Shown here piece by piece: positions 32,154 to 39,892 of a stretch of DNA of 39,892 nucleotides (within the stretch, counting starts at the first letter, position 1; every line of letters starts with the position of its first letter). The stretch is taken from assembly GCA_018649665.1 (NCBI GenBank), contig JABIHL010000131.1, forward strand, positions 1 to 39,892, given 5' to 3'. The DNA comes from Chloroflexota bacterium. Lineage in GTDB: Bacteria > Chloroflexota > Dehalococcoidia > Lucifugimonadales > Lucifugimonadaceae. The notes below the pieces were generated by a model. That model worked only from the letters and a program-made list of their open reading frames with translations. It had not been told where the DNA came from and searched no databases. Position numbers and translations under genes: made by a program.

Positions 32154-33395
32154 CTAGAAGTAGTGCGCACACCACGGTGCTGAATCGGTCGAAAACATGC
32201 CATGAAGCTTGGCGAGCGATCCGGTAGTAACTGTGTCGATCCGACCCGCTTCAACCAACGGACCCGGCGTTGCTCCCCCCATATAAATCGCCGAAAGATC
32301 AGCAGGAGTCATGATGACATCCGGCTTATCGGTGGTTTTCTTGACTGAAGCCTGTGAATCATCGATATCGAGCACATAAGTACCAGCAACGGATGGTTGA
32401 GATTCCGATACCAATCCGATCTTCAGTTGACCATCGGCGTTGTACGTGCGAGCTTCGAGCGCCTTTGGAATATCCAACAGGCGAACCCACAGCGCATCGT
32501 GCGACGTTCGATTCAAACGACGAGGATCGGAAAGCATCCACCACAAAGGATCGTCGGCAGGTCGATTGGAGGCGGTGATTTTTCCAACAAGATCGAAGTT
32601 CATCAGGAATCGCCACATCGTCGCATGGGCGGTATCCGTCACCGAAACCTGCTCGACAACTTCCAGAACTCCCATATCGGTATCGCCCTTGCGGCGCATC
32701 CGATAAGCAACGTAGCCCGTCTGCTCGCCGTCTTCTTCGCAGATAGCAAAGAACAACGCACTCGCTCCGTCACGAACTCGTTCTTCATCGAAGAGCTGGT
32801 ATCGCCAACGACCAGGGTTTCGATCGACCGATCCAGCCGTTTGCTGGCGCATTTGCTCGTAAATGCCAGGCAGCATCGCAGCAGCTTCTTCCGCGTCGAC
32901 AAAGTAGACGTGTGCCTCAGACTCGTCTTCGTCTGACATTGGGGAGTATGAGAACCCCCCGAAAGTGGGATCGATTTCCCAATCGTAAGAGTTCACCGCA
33001 AGACCGTAATCGAACCGACTATAGAGATGAGATTGCGATGCCCAGAGTCCCGATACGATGTCGCCTTGCTCGCGGGCTTCGTCGTGGATCTGGTTCATCA
33101 TTCGCGAGAACGCACCCTGCCTTCGATGAGTCACTGAAGTGGTCATGTAAGCCACGCCAGCCATCGGAATCACCGCTCCCCCAGGAACGGTCAGCGAGTA
33201 CGAATCTGCTCCACCCGTGGCAACGATTCGATCAGACCCAGTATCGACAGCCGCAACCAATCGATCAAGCTCGGCACGATCGTTTCGCAGACGCGCAATA
33301 TCGTCAGGGTGGACATGGATGCCAAACCCTTGTCGAACAGCTTTGCGCCACTCGACGAAATTTTTGTCTGTTACTGAACGTAATTCGATAGTCAT
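32154..33395 (-). CDS. Eis-like GNAT acetyltransferase with SCP2-like C-terminus, copy 1
   Basis: A 413-residue paralogue of the downstream gene, with HRRQGAFSRM at 90-99, Tyr125 in HLYSRFDYG, and a terminal Phe (WCAHYF). The YxRFxYG signature and C-terminal Phe are kept although much of the rest has diverged. This argues that both copies are active and have different substrates. No good RBS precedes the ATG at 33395. The sequence AGCCATCGGAATCACC on the plus strand here encodes the conserved GGAVIPMAGV strand on the minus strand. Confidence 0.86.
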   Translation of the reverse strand: MTIELRSVTDKNFVEWRKAVRQGFGIHVHPDDIARLRNDRAELDRLVAAVDTGSDRIVATGGADSYSLTVPGGAVIPMAGVAYMTTSVTHRRQGAFSRMMNQIHDEAREQGDIVSGLWASQSHLYSRFDYGLAVNSYDWEIDPTFGGFSYSPMSDEDESEAHVYFVDAEEAAAMLPGIYEQMRQQTAGSVDRNPGRWRYQLFDEERVRDGASALFFAICEEDGEQTGYVAYRMRRKGDTDMGVLEVVEQVSVTDTAHATMWRFLMNFDLVGKITASNRPADDPLWWMLSDPRRLNRTSHDALWVRLLDIPKALEARTYNADGQLKIGLVSESQPSVAGTYVLDIDDSQASVKKTTDKPDVIMTPADLSAIYMGGATPGPLVEAGRIDTVTTGSLAKLHGMFSTDSAPWCAHYF

Positions 33396-33512
33396 AAGAA
33401 ATATAGAACGGGCGGTAAATTAGCCCGACAACGTATGCTACGTGCTACATCTCAACCGAGCCACCTAACTCAATAACAAAAAGCTGCTAGCTAACCAAAA
33501 GGTATTCACTGA

Positions 33513-34277
33513 ATGTCCGCTCTTCTCGAAGGCAAGATCGCCCTCATCACTGGCGCCAGTTCTGGCATCGGTCGTGAAACAGCGCTAGTCATGGCAGGTC
33601 ATGGTGCGAAGATCGTTGCCGCAGCGCGGCGAGAAAACGAGCTCGCCGAAACGGTGAAGCTGATCGAATCGGCGGGCGGCACAGCGACCTATGTAGTCAC
33701 CGACATTTCGGTTGGCTCACAAGTCGAACGAGCAGTGCAGCACGCGGTCTCGACCTACGGCGGGCTAAACGCTGCGTTCAATAACGCTGGTATTCTCGAA
33801 TCCGCAGGACATCTTCATGAAGTCGACGATGACGATTTCGATCGGATCATCAACGTAAATCTCAAAGGTGCGTTCTTGAGCATGAAGTACGAGATTGGCT
33901 ACATGATCGAGAACGGTGGTGGTTCAATCGTCAACGATTCTTCGTACATGGGCCTTAATGGCGGAACGGGTCGACAACCCGCATACACAGCGAGCAAGCA
34001 TGGCGTTATCGGACTCACCAAAGCGGCGGCTCGCGACTACGCACGCAAGGGCATTCGAGTGAACGCTGTTTGTCCTGGAGTAATCGACACGACGATGATG
34101 CACGGACTCGACCGAGACGGCGATCCAGCTACCCGCGCCAAAATGGAATCATGGGTTCCAATGAATCGATACGGCAAACCTTCCGAAGTTGGTCAAGTCG
34201 TATCGTTCCTATGCTCCGACGCCGCAAGTTACGTCACCGGCCAAGCAATCCCCATTGACGGCGGCGTAACGAGCTAG
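33513..34277 (+). CDS. Short-chain dehydrogenase/reductase
   Basis: A 254-residue classical SDR. NAD(P)-binding TGASSGIG is at 13-20, NNAG at 90-93, catalytic Ser at about 143-144, and Tyr158-x3-Lys162 in YTASK. The C-terminal DGGVTS ends match glucose-1-dehydrogenase/3-oxoacyl-ACP-reductase-like SDRs. It oxidises or reduces a hydroxyl/keto group on an unknown substrate. An AAAAGG ribosome binding site lies about 10 nt before the ATG. It is monocistronic, with a terminator after it. Confidence 0.93.
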   Translation: MSALLEGKIALITGASSGIGRETALVMAGHGAKIVAAARRENELAETVKLIESAGGTATYVVTDISVGSQVERAVQHAVSTYGGLNAAFNNAGILESAGHLHEVDDDDFDRIINVNLKGAFLSMKYEIGYMIENGGGSIVNDSSYMGLNGGTGRQPAYTASKHGVIGLTKAAARDYARKGIRVNAVCPGVIDTTMMHGLDRDGDPATRAKMESWVPMNRYGKPSEVGQVVSFLCSDAASYVTGQAIPIDGGVTS

Positions 34278-34290
34278 GGTCACAACGTAA

Positions 34291-34336
34291 AACGACTCAG
34301 GCAGGGCGAAACCTACTTGAGTCGTTATTCATTTCT
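34291..34336 (+). terminator. Terminator after the first SDR gene
   Basis: AACGACTCA (34291-34299) pairs with TGAGTCGTT (34318-34326) around an 18-nt loop, followed by ATTCATTTCT. It is moderately U-rich and lies 14 nt beyond the stop. Confidence 0.55.
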
Positions 34337-34417
34337 ATTTCGCCAGCTGACCTGAAGCCTCGATGTTCCGATTCAGCCAACAACAATCGAACTCTCAGAA
34401 AACGTGGCCACTGCCAC

Positions 34418-35347
34418 CTACCGAGTCCACTGCGCCTTGTAAGGCGCTGGTTGAGCATCGGTAGCTTCAGGATCACGAACCGTGCCTTCGCGCCACGATT
34501 CAACCGGAACCCAGCCGAGAAGCTTCTCAGCCTTGGTAACCGATAGAGGACTTCGGAATCCCTCAATAGGCTCACGCAGCGTTACATCAGGATGAACCTC
34601 GTTGATCGCATCCATAGTAGGAATATCCAGTACCGTGTCGGTCGCATTGATAAAGAACGCCTCGGCTCCACCGAATTCCTTCTCGATGGTCAAACGGCAA
34701 GCCCGAGCAGCGTCATGTCGACCCACCCAGCTCCAGAACCCACCAGCGGCTCGTCCGCTGACAGAAGTCTTGTCGCCTGATTCCAAGTGAGACTCAGCGT
34801 GTGCAGGATCCCACAATGCGTGGAAACGCATGTTGGCGATTTGAACTTTGCCCTCGCGACGTCGAACAAACGCTTCGGCCATTTCTTCGCCGAGCCATTT
34901 CGACTGCGAATAGGCATCTTCGACACGAGTTGGGTGGTTTTCATCGACCGGGTAGTACTCCGGTGTGTAGACCTTTTGGCCCCAACCAGCACCAACTGCA
35001 TTGATAGATGAAGCCATGCAAATACGTTCGATACCGTGAATCTCGGCTGCTTCAAGAACATTCCAGTTCGACAGCATGTTGATGCGGAACAGCTTGTGCT
35101 CTACGTCCTTGTTAGGAGCCGGAATAGCCGCCATGTGCACTACAGCGTCGGCACCTGTGAGGGCGCTGACCACTTCGCCGAAATCAGTTACATCGACATC
35201 CCACCACTGGGCAGCATTCGAAGGAGAATTAGGTCGTGGTGGCACTGAGTCGACGTTGTAAACATCGTAACCCTTAGATGCGAACTCGGCGATGATGTAC
35301 TCGCCCGCTCGCCCCGATCCGCCTGTAACAACTACCTTCTCTGCCAT
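34418..35347 (-). CDS. NAD-dependent epimerase/dehydratase family protein
   Basis: A 309-residue extended SDR. The glycine motif TGGSGRAGEY is at 8-17, DVDVTDF at about 50-56 contacts the adenine, and Tyr146-x3-Lys150 (YSQSK) is the catalytic pair, with Ser113/114 upstream. Relatives act on nucleotide sugars or uronic acids (UDP-glucose 4-epimerase, uronate dehydrogenase); the substrate is not certain. The HAAI-type loop reads HMAAIPAPNKD, as in several uronate-dehydrogenase-like proteins. The gene is divergent from the second SDR, with about 130 nt between starts. Confidence 0.9.
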   Translation of the reverse strand: MAEKVVVTGGSGRAGEYIIAEFASKGYDVYNVDSVPPRPNSPSNAAQWWDVDVTDFGEVVSALTGADAVVHMAAIPAPNKDVEHKLFRINMLSNWNVLEAAEIHGIERICMASSINAVGAGWGQKVYTPEYYPVDENHPTRVEDAYSQSKWLGEEMAEAFVRRREGKVQIANMRFHALWDPAHAESHLESGDKTSVSGRAAGGFWSWVGRHDAARACRLTIEKEFGGAEAFFINATDTVLDIPTMDAINEVHPDVTLREPIEGFRSPLSVTKAEKLLGWVPVESWREGTVRDPEATDAQPAPYKAQWTR

Positions 35348-35436
35348 TCAATTCTCCATGCTAGCTGCGGCACGGTCAGTGCCATCAATAAAAATTCTGA
35401 GAACCAGTATGAACCGAGGTCTGGCGATTCGGTGAA

Positions 35437-35467
35437 TTGACATTGCAAGATCGAGAACCGGTAATAT
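35437..35467 (+). promoter_or_regulatory. Possible leaderless promoter of the second SDR gene
   Basis: A consensus -35 TTGACA (35437-35442) and a -10 TAATAT (35462-35467) are separated by 19 nt. The ATG begins 8 nt after the -10, where transcription would start. No Shine-Dalgarno sequence precedes the ATG. The arrangement predicts a leaderless mRNA; the long spacer is a weakness. Confidence 0.5.
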
Positions 35468-35474
35468 CTCTCGT

Positions 35475-36215
35475 ATGACATCACTTGAAGGAAAAACAGC
35501 ACTCGTAACCGGCGCATCCAAAGGCATCGGCAAAGCAATAGCGCTTGCATTCGGCGAAGCAGGGGCGAACGTCGTTGCGACAGCTCGCACGCAAAGCGAA
35601 ATCGATGGAGTAACCAAAGCCATAACTTCGCAGGGAAGTCAGGCGCTAGGCGTTATCGCCGATCTCGGAGTTGAATCCGATATCTACGAACTTGCCGACA
35701 CAGCGACTCAGGCGTTTGGGACAATCGACATTCTGGTGAACAACGCTGCGATCATTCATCCCCGGATCGCAGTTGCCGATTTTGATCCTGATTTATGGCG
35801 TGATGTGCTCAACGTCAACCTCACCGGAGCGTTCCTCATCACCCAAAGATTGCTGCCAGCGATGATCGATCGTGGCTACGGCAAGATCATCAACATCTCG
35901 TCGATTGGCGGGCGAAAAGGCGGAGCGGGTCGAGGCGCTTATCGAGTGACCAAAGCCGGACTCATCAGTCTCACCGAAACTCTGGCTGCCGAGCTTTACG
36001 AATTCGGAATCAACGTGAACGCCATCTGCCCCGGCGGAACCGACACCGAGGGCTTTCGGGATGCGTTCAACACCAAGGGGCGATCTGAAAATCCGAAGTT
36101 GATGGACCCTGCCGAAATCGCAGAAGTGGCTCTGTTCCTAGCATCCGATGCCAGCTCATCAATCACCGGAACTGCAATCGATTCCTTCGGCGGTTCGAAT
36201 CCGCTGTTTGCCTAA
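35475..36215 (+). CDS. Short-chain dehydrogenase/reductase
   Basis: A 246-residue classical SDR: TGASKGIG at 12-19, NNAA at 89-92, Ser142/143, and Tyr156-x3-Lys160 (YRVTK). NVNAICPGGTDTEGFRD and the C-terminal ITGTAIDSFGG fit the 3-oxoacyl-ACP reductase-like group. Its TAA stop overlaps the TAG stop of the convergent DAO-type gene by 3-4 nt. The substrate is unknown; with the adjacent FAD oxidoreductase and Ldh2-type enzyme it probably belongs to organic-acid or alcohol oxidation. Confidence 0.92.
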   Translation: MTSLEGKTALVTGASKGIGKAIALAFGEAGANVVATARTQSEIDGVTKAITSQGSQALGVIADLGVESDIYELADTATQAFGTIDILVNNAAIIHPRIAVADFDPDLWRDVLNVNLTGAFLITQRLLPAMIDRGYGKIINISSIGGRKGGAGRGAYRVTKAGLISLTETLAAELYEFGINVNAICPGGTDTEGFRDAFNTKGRSENPKLMDPAEIAEVALFLASDASSSITGTAIDSFGGSNPLFA

Positions 36216-37396
36216 CCCATTGAACGATTCACTTCACCATCGCCGCCCAGCAGCAGATCGTTCTCAGCGAAACGTTCGATCCTGAACGGGTGAACATCGA
36301 TCATGTCGGTAGCGCCATCGACCACCAGATCGCTCATGATCTTGCCGATACCCGGACTCAGTTTGAAGCCGTGACCACTGAATCCTGCGCCAACAAATAA
36401 GCCGTCGAGCGCTTGCACCTTACCGAACGCCGGATGGAAGTCAGGCGAGCAGTCGTAAACGCCGGTGTAGCCCTGCATTTTCGACGCCAGCTCCTGACCC
36501 GGAAAACGACGAGCAAATCGTTCCATCAGACTAACTTCTTCATCCAACATAGGCGCCTTGGCAGCTTCGACCTCGTCATCAACCGGTCCCTTCATAGGAT
36601 CGTGCTCGCCTAATAAAGCCAACGTTCCACGCTCAGGTCGGTAGTACGCACGTGCAACACGATCTGAAACCACCGGATGAATATCGCCAAAATCAGGTGT
36701 TCTCTCAACCACGGAAATAGCGTGACGCACCGGCGTGATCGGCAAATCAACACCAAGCGGAGCCAGCAAAGCACTAGTCCTGAACCCCGCCTCAACGACA
36801 ACCGTGCCAGCTGAAATAACGCCCTCGGAAGTTTCAACTCCGGTAACGCGTCCACCTTCAGAAGTCACGCCGAGCACTTCGGGTCCCACCCGAACGTCTA
36901 CGCCAAGGTCTCTCGCCGCAGCTATAAACGAATTCGCCACTGTCGATCCATCGGCGTGACCTGAATTTGGCTCCCACGCTCCCGCGGCAACGTCGTCACG
37001 AACAAGCCGTGGCTCAATCTCACCGACTTCATCGACAGAGATATATCGAGCATCGATACCGAGCCGTTGTTGCATTTCGACAACGTCTCGCCCATGTGCC
37101 ACTTCCTCTTCAGGGAACAACACTAAGAAGCCAACTTGGCGGAATCCGCTCTCGCCCACGCCAACGATGTTCTTCCAATCGCCGTACATCTCACGACCGT
37201 ACATCGTGACCTTCACCAGAGATTCCAGCGAGTAGTGCATGCGAACGATCGCACTCGACCATCCGCTAGCTCCCGAGGCGATACCGTCTTTCTCGATGAG
37301 AACGATCTTGCCAGCGCTCCGCTTTGCGAGATGCCAAGCCGTCGAAGCGCCATGCACGCCCCCGCCAACAACAATGATGTCTGCCGTATCTGCCAT
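36212..37396 (-). CDS. DAO-type FAD-dependent oxidoreductase (sarcosine oxidase beta-like)
   Basis: About 394 residues. The FAD-binding motif VVGGGVHGASTAWHLA is at 9-24, followed by IEKDGIASGASGWSSAIVRMHY typical of sarcosine/dimethylglycine/glycine oxidases. The C-terminal FVGAGFSGHGFKLSPGIGK is the conserved second FAD-contact region of this group. The enzyme should oxidise a secondary or primary amine or amino acid. I chose the ATG at 37396 because the preceding TTG (37414) lies within the ribosome binding site GAGGAGA. No partner subunit is adjacent, so it is probably of monomeric type. Confidence 0.9.
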   Translation of the reverse strand: MADTADIIVVGGGVHGASTAWHLAKRSAGKIVLIEKDGIASGASGWSSAIVRMHYSLESLVKVTMYGREMYGDWKNIVGVGESGFRQVGFLVLFPEEEVAHGRDVVEMQQRLGIDARYISVDEVGEIEPRLVRDDVAAGAWEPNSGHADGSTVANSFIAAARDLGVDVRVGPEVLGVTSEGGRVTGVETSEGVISAGTVVVEAGFRTSALLAPLGVDLPITPVRHAISVVERTPDFGDIHPVVSDRVARAYYRPERGTLALLGEHDPMKGPVDDEVEAAKAPMLDEEVSLMERFARRFPGQELASKMQGYTGVYDCSPDFHPAFGKVQALDGLFVGAGFSGHGFKLSPGIGKIMSDLVVDGATDMIDVHPFRIERFAENDLLLGGDGEVNRSMG

Positions 37397-37628
37397 CCGA
37401 TCAGTTCTCCTCAACTAGGTGGTGAATGCTCCAAATGCGTACGAAATCCGGAGCAATTTTCCAGTCGCGCCCTACTGTGACACAAGATTGCCCGCAACAA
37501 TAGGGGCGCGATAATTTCTTCAGAGCCGTCTCGCAGGTAACATTCGCTGCGATATCAACAAATCACAGACGACAGCACATGCAGATCAGTAGCTGGCAGC
37601 AAGAACAAGAAAGTTCAGATTCCCCAAA

Positions 37629-38726
37629 ATGGTTCTCGAGAAACTAAAGCACGTCCCCGACCCAACCTTCGTTCAGCAGGAGCCACTTACTGAGTTCATT
37701 ACGAGCTTGTTCACCGCCGCTGGAATGCCTAAAGACGAAGCTCGCCTTTGTGCCGATGTTTTGGTCGATGCCGACATGAACGGTATCGACACCCACGGCG
37801 TTTGCTACAACCTCGATCTGCACTATCTCACTGGCCTGATGAACGGCTACATCAATCCGACGCCGAACGTGAAAGTCACCTACGAAACGCCGGGCACAGC
37901 GGTTATCGATGCCGACAGAGGCATGGCGATGATCGCCAGCGTGAAGGCAATGGAACTGGCTATCGAAAAAGCCAAGACCACCGGAATGGCTTCCGTAGCT
38001 GTGAAGAATTCTTCGCACTACGGTGCTGCCGGGTACTACGCTCGACTCGCCCTTAAGCACGACATGATCGGCTACACGATGTCGTCGGGTGGCGGTCGCG
38101 TAATCATTCCAATGAACGCTCGATACCCGTGGATGGGCACGAATCCGATGGCGTTTGCCGCTCCGGCTGGCGAAGAGCCTCCGTTCGTTATAGATATGGC
38201 CTCTTCGATGACCTCGTACGGCAAGGTTTCGATCGCTCAGGCGTTTGGGGTCGATATTCCTGAAGGATGGGCGCAGGACGCCAATGGCAAGCCTGTAACC
38301 GATATTTCAAAGCGAAGCGAAGCCATTGGTCAGCCGCCGCTGGGTGGCAAGTACGACACCGGCGCTCACAAAGGCACGGGAATCGGCGTTATGGCTGATG
38401 TGCTCGGTGGAGTTCTGCCGGGTGAACGACTTTCGGGTCTGATGATGGACAACCCGAAGGGCGGACGTTTCTGCCACTACTTCCAAGCAACTCGAATCGA
38501 TGGCTTTAGACCCGCCAACGAGTTCAAGTCCGACATGGACGAAATGCTCAAAGCCTTCCGAGCACAAGAGCCATCTCCAGAAGCCGATGGAGACGTTATG
38601 TACCCCGGCTACCCCGACTCGAAGTACGTGACCAAGCGAAAGGAACAGGGAGTCCCGCTCCCCCGCCATACCGTCGACTACTTCAAGAAAATGGCCGACA
38701 CCTTGAACGTGGATTACTCGATATAG
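37629..38726 (+). CDS. Ldh2-family (malate/L-lactate/sulfolactate-type) dehydrogenase
   Basis: A 365-residue NAD(P)-dependent oxidoreductase of the LDH2/MDH2 family, unrelated to classical lactate dehydrogenase. His56 in GIDTHGVCY and the motif NSSHYGAAGYY (His130) are family hallmarks. GTNPMAFAAPAGEEPPFVIDMASS is the conserved cofactor/substrate core. Relatives oxidise malate, ureidoglycolate, sulfolactate or 2,3-diketo-gulonate, so a 2-hydroxy acid is the likely substrate. The ATG has only a weak purine stretch upstream. It is convergent with the DUF3800 gene, about 9 nt apart. Confidence 0.9.
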   Translation: MVLEKLKHVPDPTFVQQEPLTEFITSLFTAAGMPKDEARLCADVLVDADMNGIDTHGVCYNLDLHYLTGLMNGYINPTPNVKVTYETPGTAVIDADRGMAMIASVKAMELAIEKAKTTGMASVAVKNSSHYGAAGYYARLALKHDMIGYTMSSGGGRVIIPMNARYPWMGTNPMAFAAPAGEEPPFVIDMASSMTSYGKVSIAQAFGVDIPEGWAQDANGKPVTDISKRSEAIGQPPLGGKYDTGAHKGTGIGVMADVLGGVLPGERLSGLMMDNPKGGRFCHYFQATRIDGFRPANEFKSDMDEMLKAFRAQEPSPEADGDVMYPGYPDSKYVTKRKEQGVPLPRHTVDYFKKMADTLNVDYSI

Positions 38727-38735
38727 GAGTAGTCA

Positions 38736-39491
38736 TTACTCGCCCCGCAACCGGAGGTTTGCCGGCCAATCATCGGCTTCCCGGAGCCCAGAGTCGTCGA
38801 GGTAATGCCACTGCCGATATGATCTCTGCAATTGCCGAAGGGGATACCTATCAGGTCGTTTCTCTGAACCGAACTGCCTAAGACCATGCTTGTATAGCTC
38901 ATACGCCAAGATATCGGCAGCTTGAAGTGGAGGAAATTCGCGCTTGTCCTCGAATGACAGGGATTTAATCCTGTTGTTCTCGAACCATTCGGTATCGCCT
39001 GATGCGGCTCGAACTACGTCGATTAATGCACCCTTACCTTTCGCACCATCTTCCATAACAATCTCAAATGCAGCGTTGATTTTCGGATGTCTGGCAGTAG
39101 ATGCGAGGTTCGCCCAACATTGAATTGCAGCGAGGCCATACGCATCTCCGCAAATCGATTTTGCGCGGTCCGACATGATTTGATCAAACGATCGCAACGG
39201 AATAATGATTCCGACACTTTGAATTACATACCGGTGAATAATGTCCAACAATTGGTTGATGCAGTCGCGACCTTGTTTATCTGTCCACGAGAGATATGGA
39301 CCTTGAATATTTTCATAATCGGTCATATGAAAATAATCAAGACCGTTGTAATCAAGAGCAGTCTGCCACTCATCACAGAAGGTCTTCCAGCTTTCAGCAT
39401 CTGCAAGAAATCCTCCAACGGCGATTACTTCAGCACCAACGTGGGTACCACTTTCATCAAAAAAGGCTTTGTAATGTGCTGCTTCAGTCAT
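38736..39491 (-). CDS. DUF3800 protein
   Basis: A 251-residue protein with the two hallmarks of DUF3800: an N-terminal FFDESG (10-15) and a C-terminal Q-x2-D (LQAADILAYE). IAVGGFLADAESW and DYFHMTDYE between them also match. Spacing of the acidic residues recalls RNase-H-fold nucleases, but no activity is established to my knowledge. Such genes are often in accessory or phage-derived regions. I place the start at ATG 39491; a TTG at 39509 is in frame. Neither has an RBS. The gene begins 15-25 nt after the rnpB terminator on the same strand, so it needs its own promoter or readthrough. Confidence 0.83.
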   Translation of the reverse strand: MTEAAHYKAFFDESGTHVGAEVIAVGGFLADAESWKTFCDEWQTALDYNGLDYFHMTDYENIQGPYLSWTDKQGRDCINQLLDIIHRYVIQSVGIIIPLRSFDQIMSDRAKSICGDAYGLAAIQCWANLASTARHPKINAAFEIVMEDGAKGKGALIDVVRAASGDTEWFENNRIKSLSFEDKREFPPLQAADILAYELYKHGLRQFGSEKRPDRYPLRQLQRSYRQWHYLDDSGLREADDWPANLRLRGE

Positions 39492-39505
39492 CAGTTTCAA
39501 CGTAC

Positions 39506-39545
39506 CCAAAAAAACAATAGCCCCCGGTTTTGCCGGGGGCTATTC
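39506..39545 (-). terminator. Rho-independent terminator of rnpB
   Basis: On the minus strand AATAGCCCCCGG-CAAAA-CCGGGGGCTATT is a perfect 12-bp stem followed by GTTTTTTTGGG. It lies about 15 nt past the RNase P RNA 3' end and is the clearest intrinsic terminator in the window. Confidence 0.92.
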
Positions 39546-39557
39546 ACGTAAGTGGCG

Positions 39558-39892
39558 TCTCGCCGCGAGGCGGACTATAAGCCGAGTCCTGTACTAACTC
39601 CGCAATAAAGCGAAATCAGCGACGGCCATCCATCTAGGCCTGCAGTTGCCCACAGGCTCAAGCAACCAACCCGGAAGCTCCCCGAATCCGGTCATAGCTT
39701 CCCTATTTGGTCTTGCACCGAGTGAGTTTTACCTTGCCCCGAATGTCACCATCCGAGCGGTGCGCTCTTGCCGCACCGTTTCATCCTTACCGATCCCCGA
39801 AACGAAAGGCGGTTTATTTTCTGTTGCACTTTCTGTCGGGTCGCCCCGCCCTGCCGTTAGCAGGCACTCTGATTCATGAGGTGCTCGGACTT
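39558..39892 (-). ncRNA. rnpB: RNase P RNA, bacterial class A (5' tip cut by window edge)
   Basis: Read on the minus strand, the RNA has the universal elements in order: AAGTCCGAGC near the 5' end; GGGGCGACCC followed by AGAAAGTGCAACAGAAAATA and AACCGCC; GGTAAGG and AAACGGTGCGGCAAGAGCGC; GGTAAAACTC; GCAAGACCAAATAGGG; TTGAGCC and CCTAGATGGATGG; and finally ACAGGACTCGGCTTATAG near the 3' end. This is the class A catalytic RNA that removes 5' leaders from pre-tRNAs. Only the 5' strand of helix P1 and a few bases seem to be missing. The 3' boundary, about 39558, is set by the predicted P1 strand and the terminator that follows. Confidence 0.95.

Noticed and set aside
36186-36205. GGCGGTTCGAATCCGCTG looks like a tRNA T-arm
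   Set aside because: It encodes the GGSNP end of the SDR protein; no acceptor, D-arm or anticodon arm can be folded around it.
37603-37616. GAAC-N6-GTTC upstream of the Ldh2-type gene as a second LexA box
   Set aside because: The spacer is 6 nt, not 4, and the downstream gene is metabolic.
1-39892. CRISPR arrays, prophage, insertion sequences, toxin-antitoxin pairs
   Set aside because: No regularly spaced repeats, transposase, integrase or capsid-like proteins are visible; only short palindromic repeats occur.

Overview
The window looks like chromosomal DNA from a free-living, probably planktonic member of the Chloroflexota, most likely a SAR202-type Dehalococcoidia. This placement is an inference. 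It rests on the gene mix (enolase-superfamily enzyme, phytanoyl-CoA dioxygenase, short-chain dehydrogenases, DAO-type FAD oxidoreductase, Ldh2-type dehydrogenase, TPP enzyme, HSL esterases), a solitary ftsZ, a GAAC-N4-GTTC SOS box, and dispersed palindromic repeats resembling those I associate with Dehalococcoidia. No phage, plasmid, IS element, CRISPR array, tRNA or rRNA is visible. One structural RNA is present: a nearly complete RNase P RNA at the right edge.

Left third (1-11.3 kb): a truncated RRM protein gene, proS, a 29-residue membrane peptide gene with its own strong ribosome binding site and terminator, and an alpha/beta hydrolase. Next comes a DNA-damage mutagenesis cassette: an ImuB-like inactive Y-family polymerase, a DUF6504-like accessory protein and DnaE2, behind a promoter with a LexA-type operator between its -35 and -10 boxes. 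A palindromic repeat sits in frame inside the accessory gene and another carries the dnaE2 stop codon. A CDGSH-ferredoxin-CDGSH iron-sulfur protein, a DUF1643 protein and a tandem UspA protein follow.

Middle (11.3-25.7 kb): a three-gene, translationally coupled operon encodes a GlpA/LhgO-like FAD dehydrogenase with a BFD-type iron-sulfur domain, a GlpB-like FAD/NAD oxidoreductase and a DUF1667 cysteine protein. It is followed by NHL-propeller and ankyrin proteins, PhyH dioxygenase, a mandelate-racemase-type enolase, a P-loop kinase, tandem HSL esterases, a lipoprotein, a DUF4870 membrane protein, a TPP enzyme and ftsZ. Most of these look like scavenging and oxidation of organic compounds.

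Right third (25.9-39.9 kb): a large LuxR-type ATPase regulator, a cysteine-free DsbA-like protein with a possible winged-helix tail, a degenerate GIY-YIG-like protein, tandem Eis-like acetyltransferases, two SDRs, an NAD-dependent epimerase, a DAO-type oxidoreductase, an Ldh2-type dehydrogenase, a DUF3800 protein and rnpB with a classical terminator. Genes are mostly short transcription units on both strands, often convergent with a few bases between stops.
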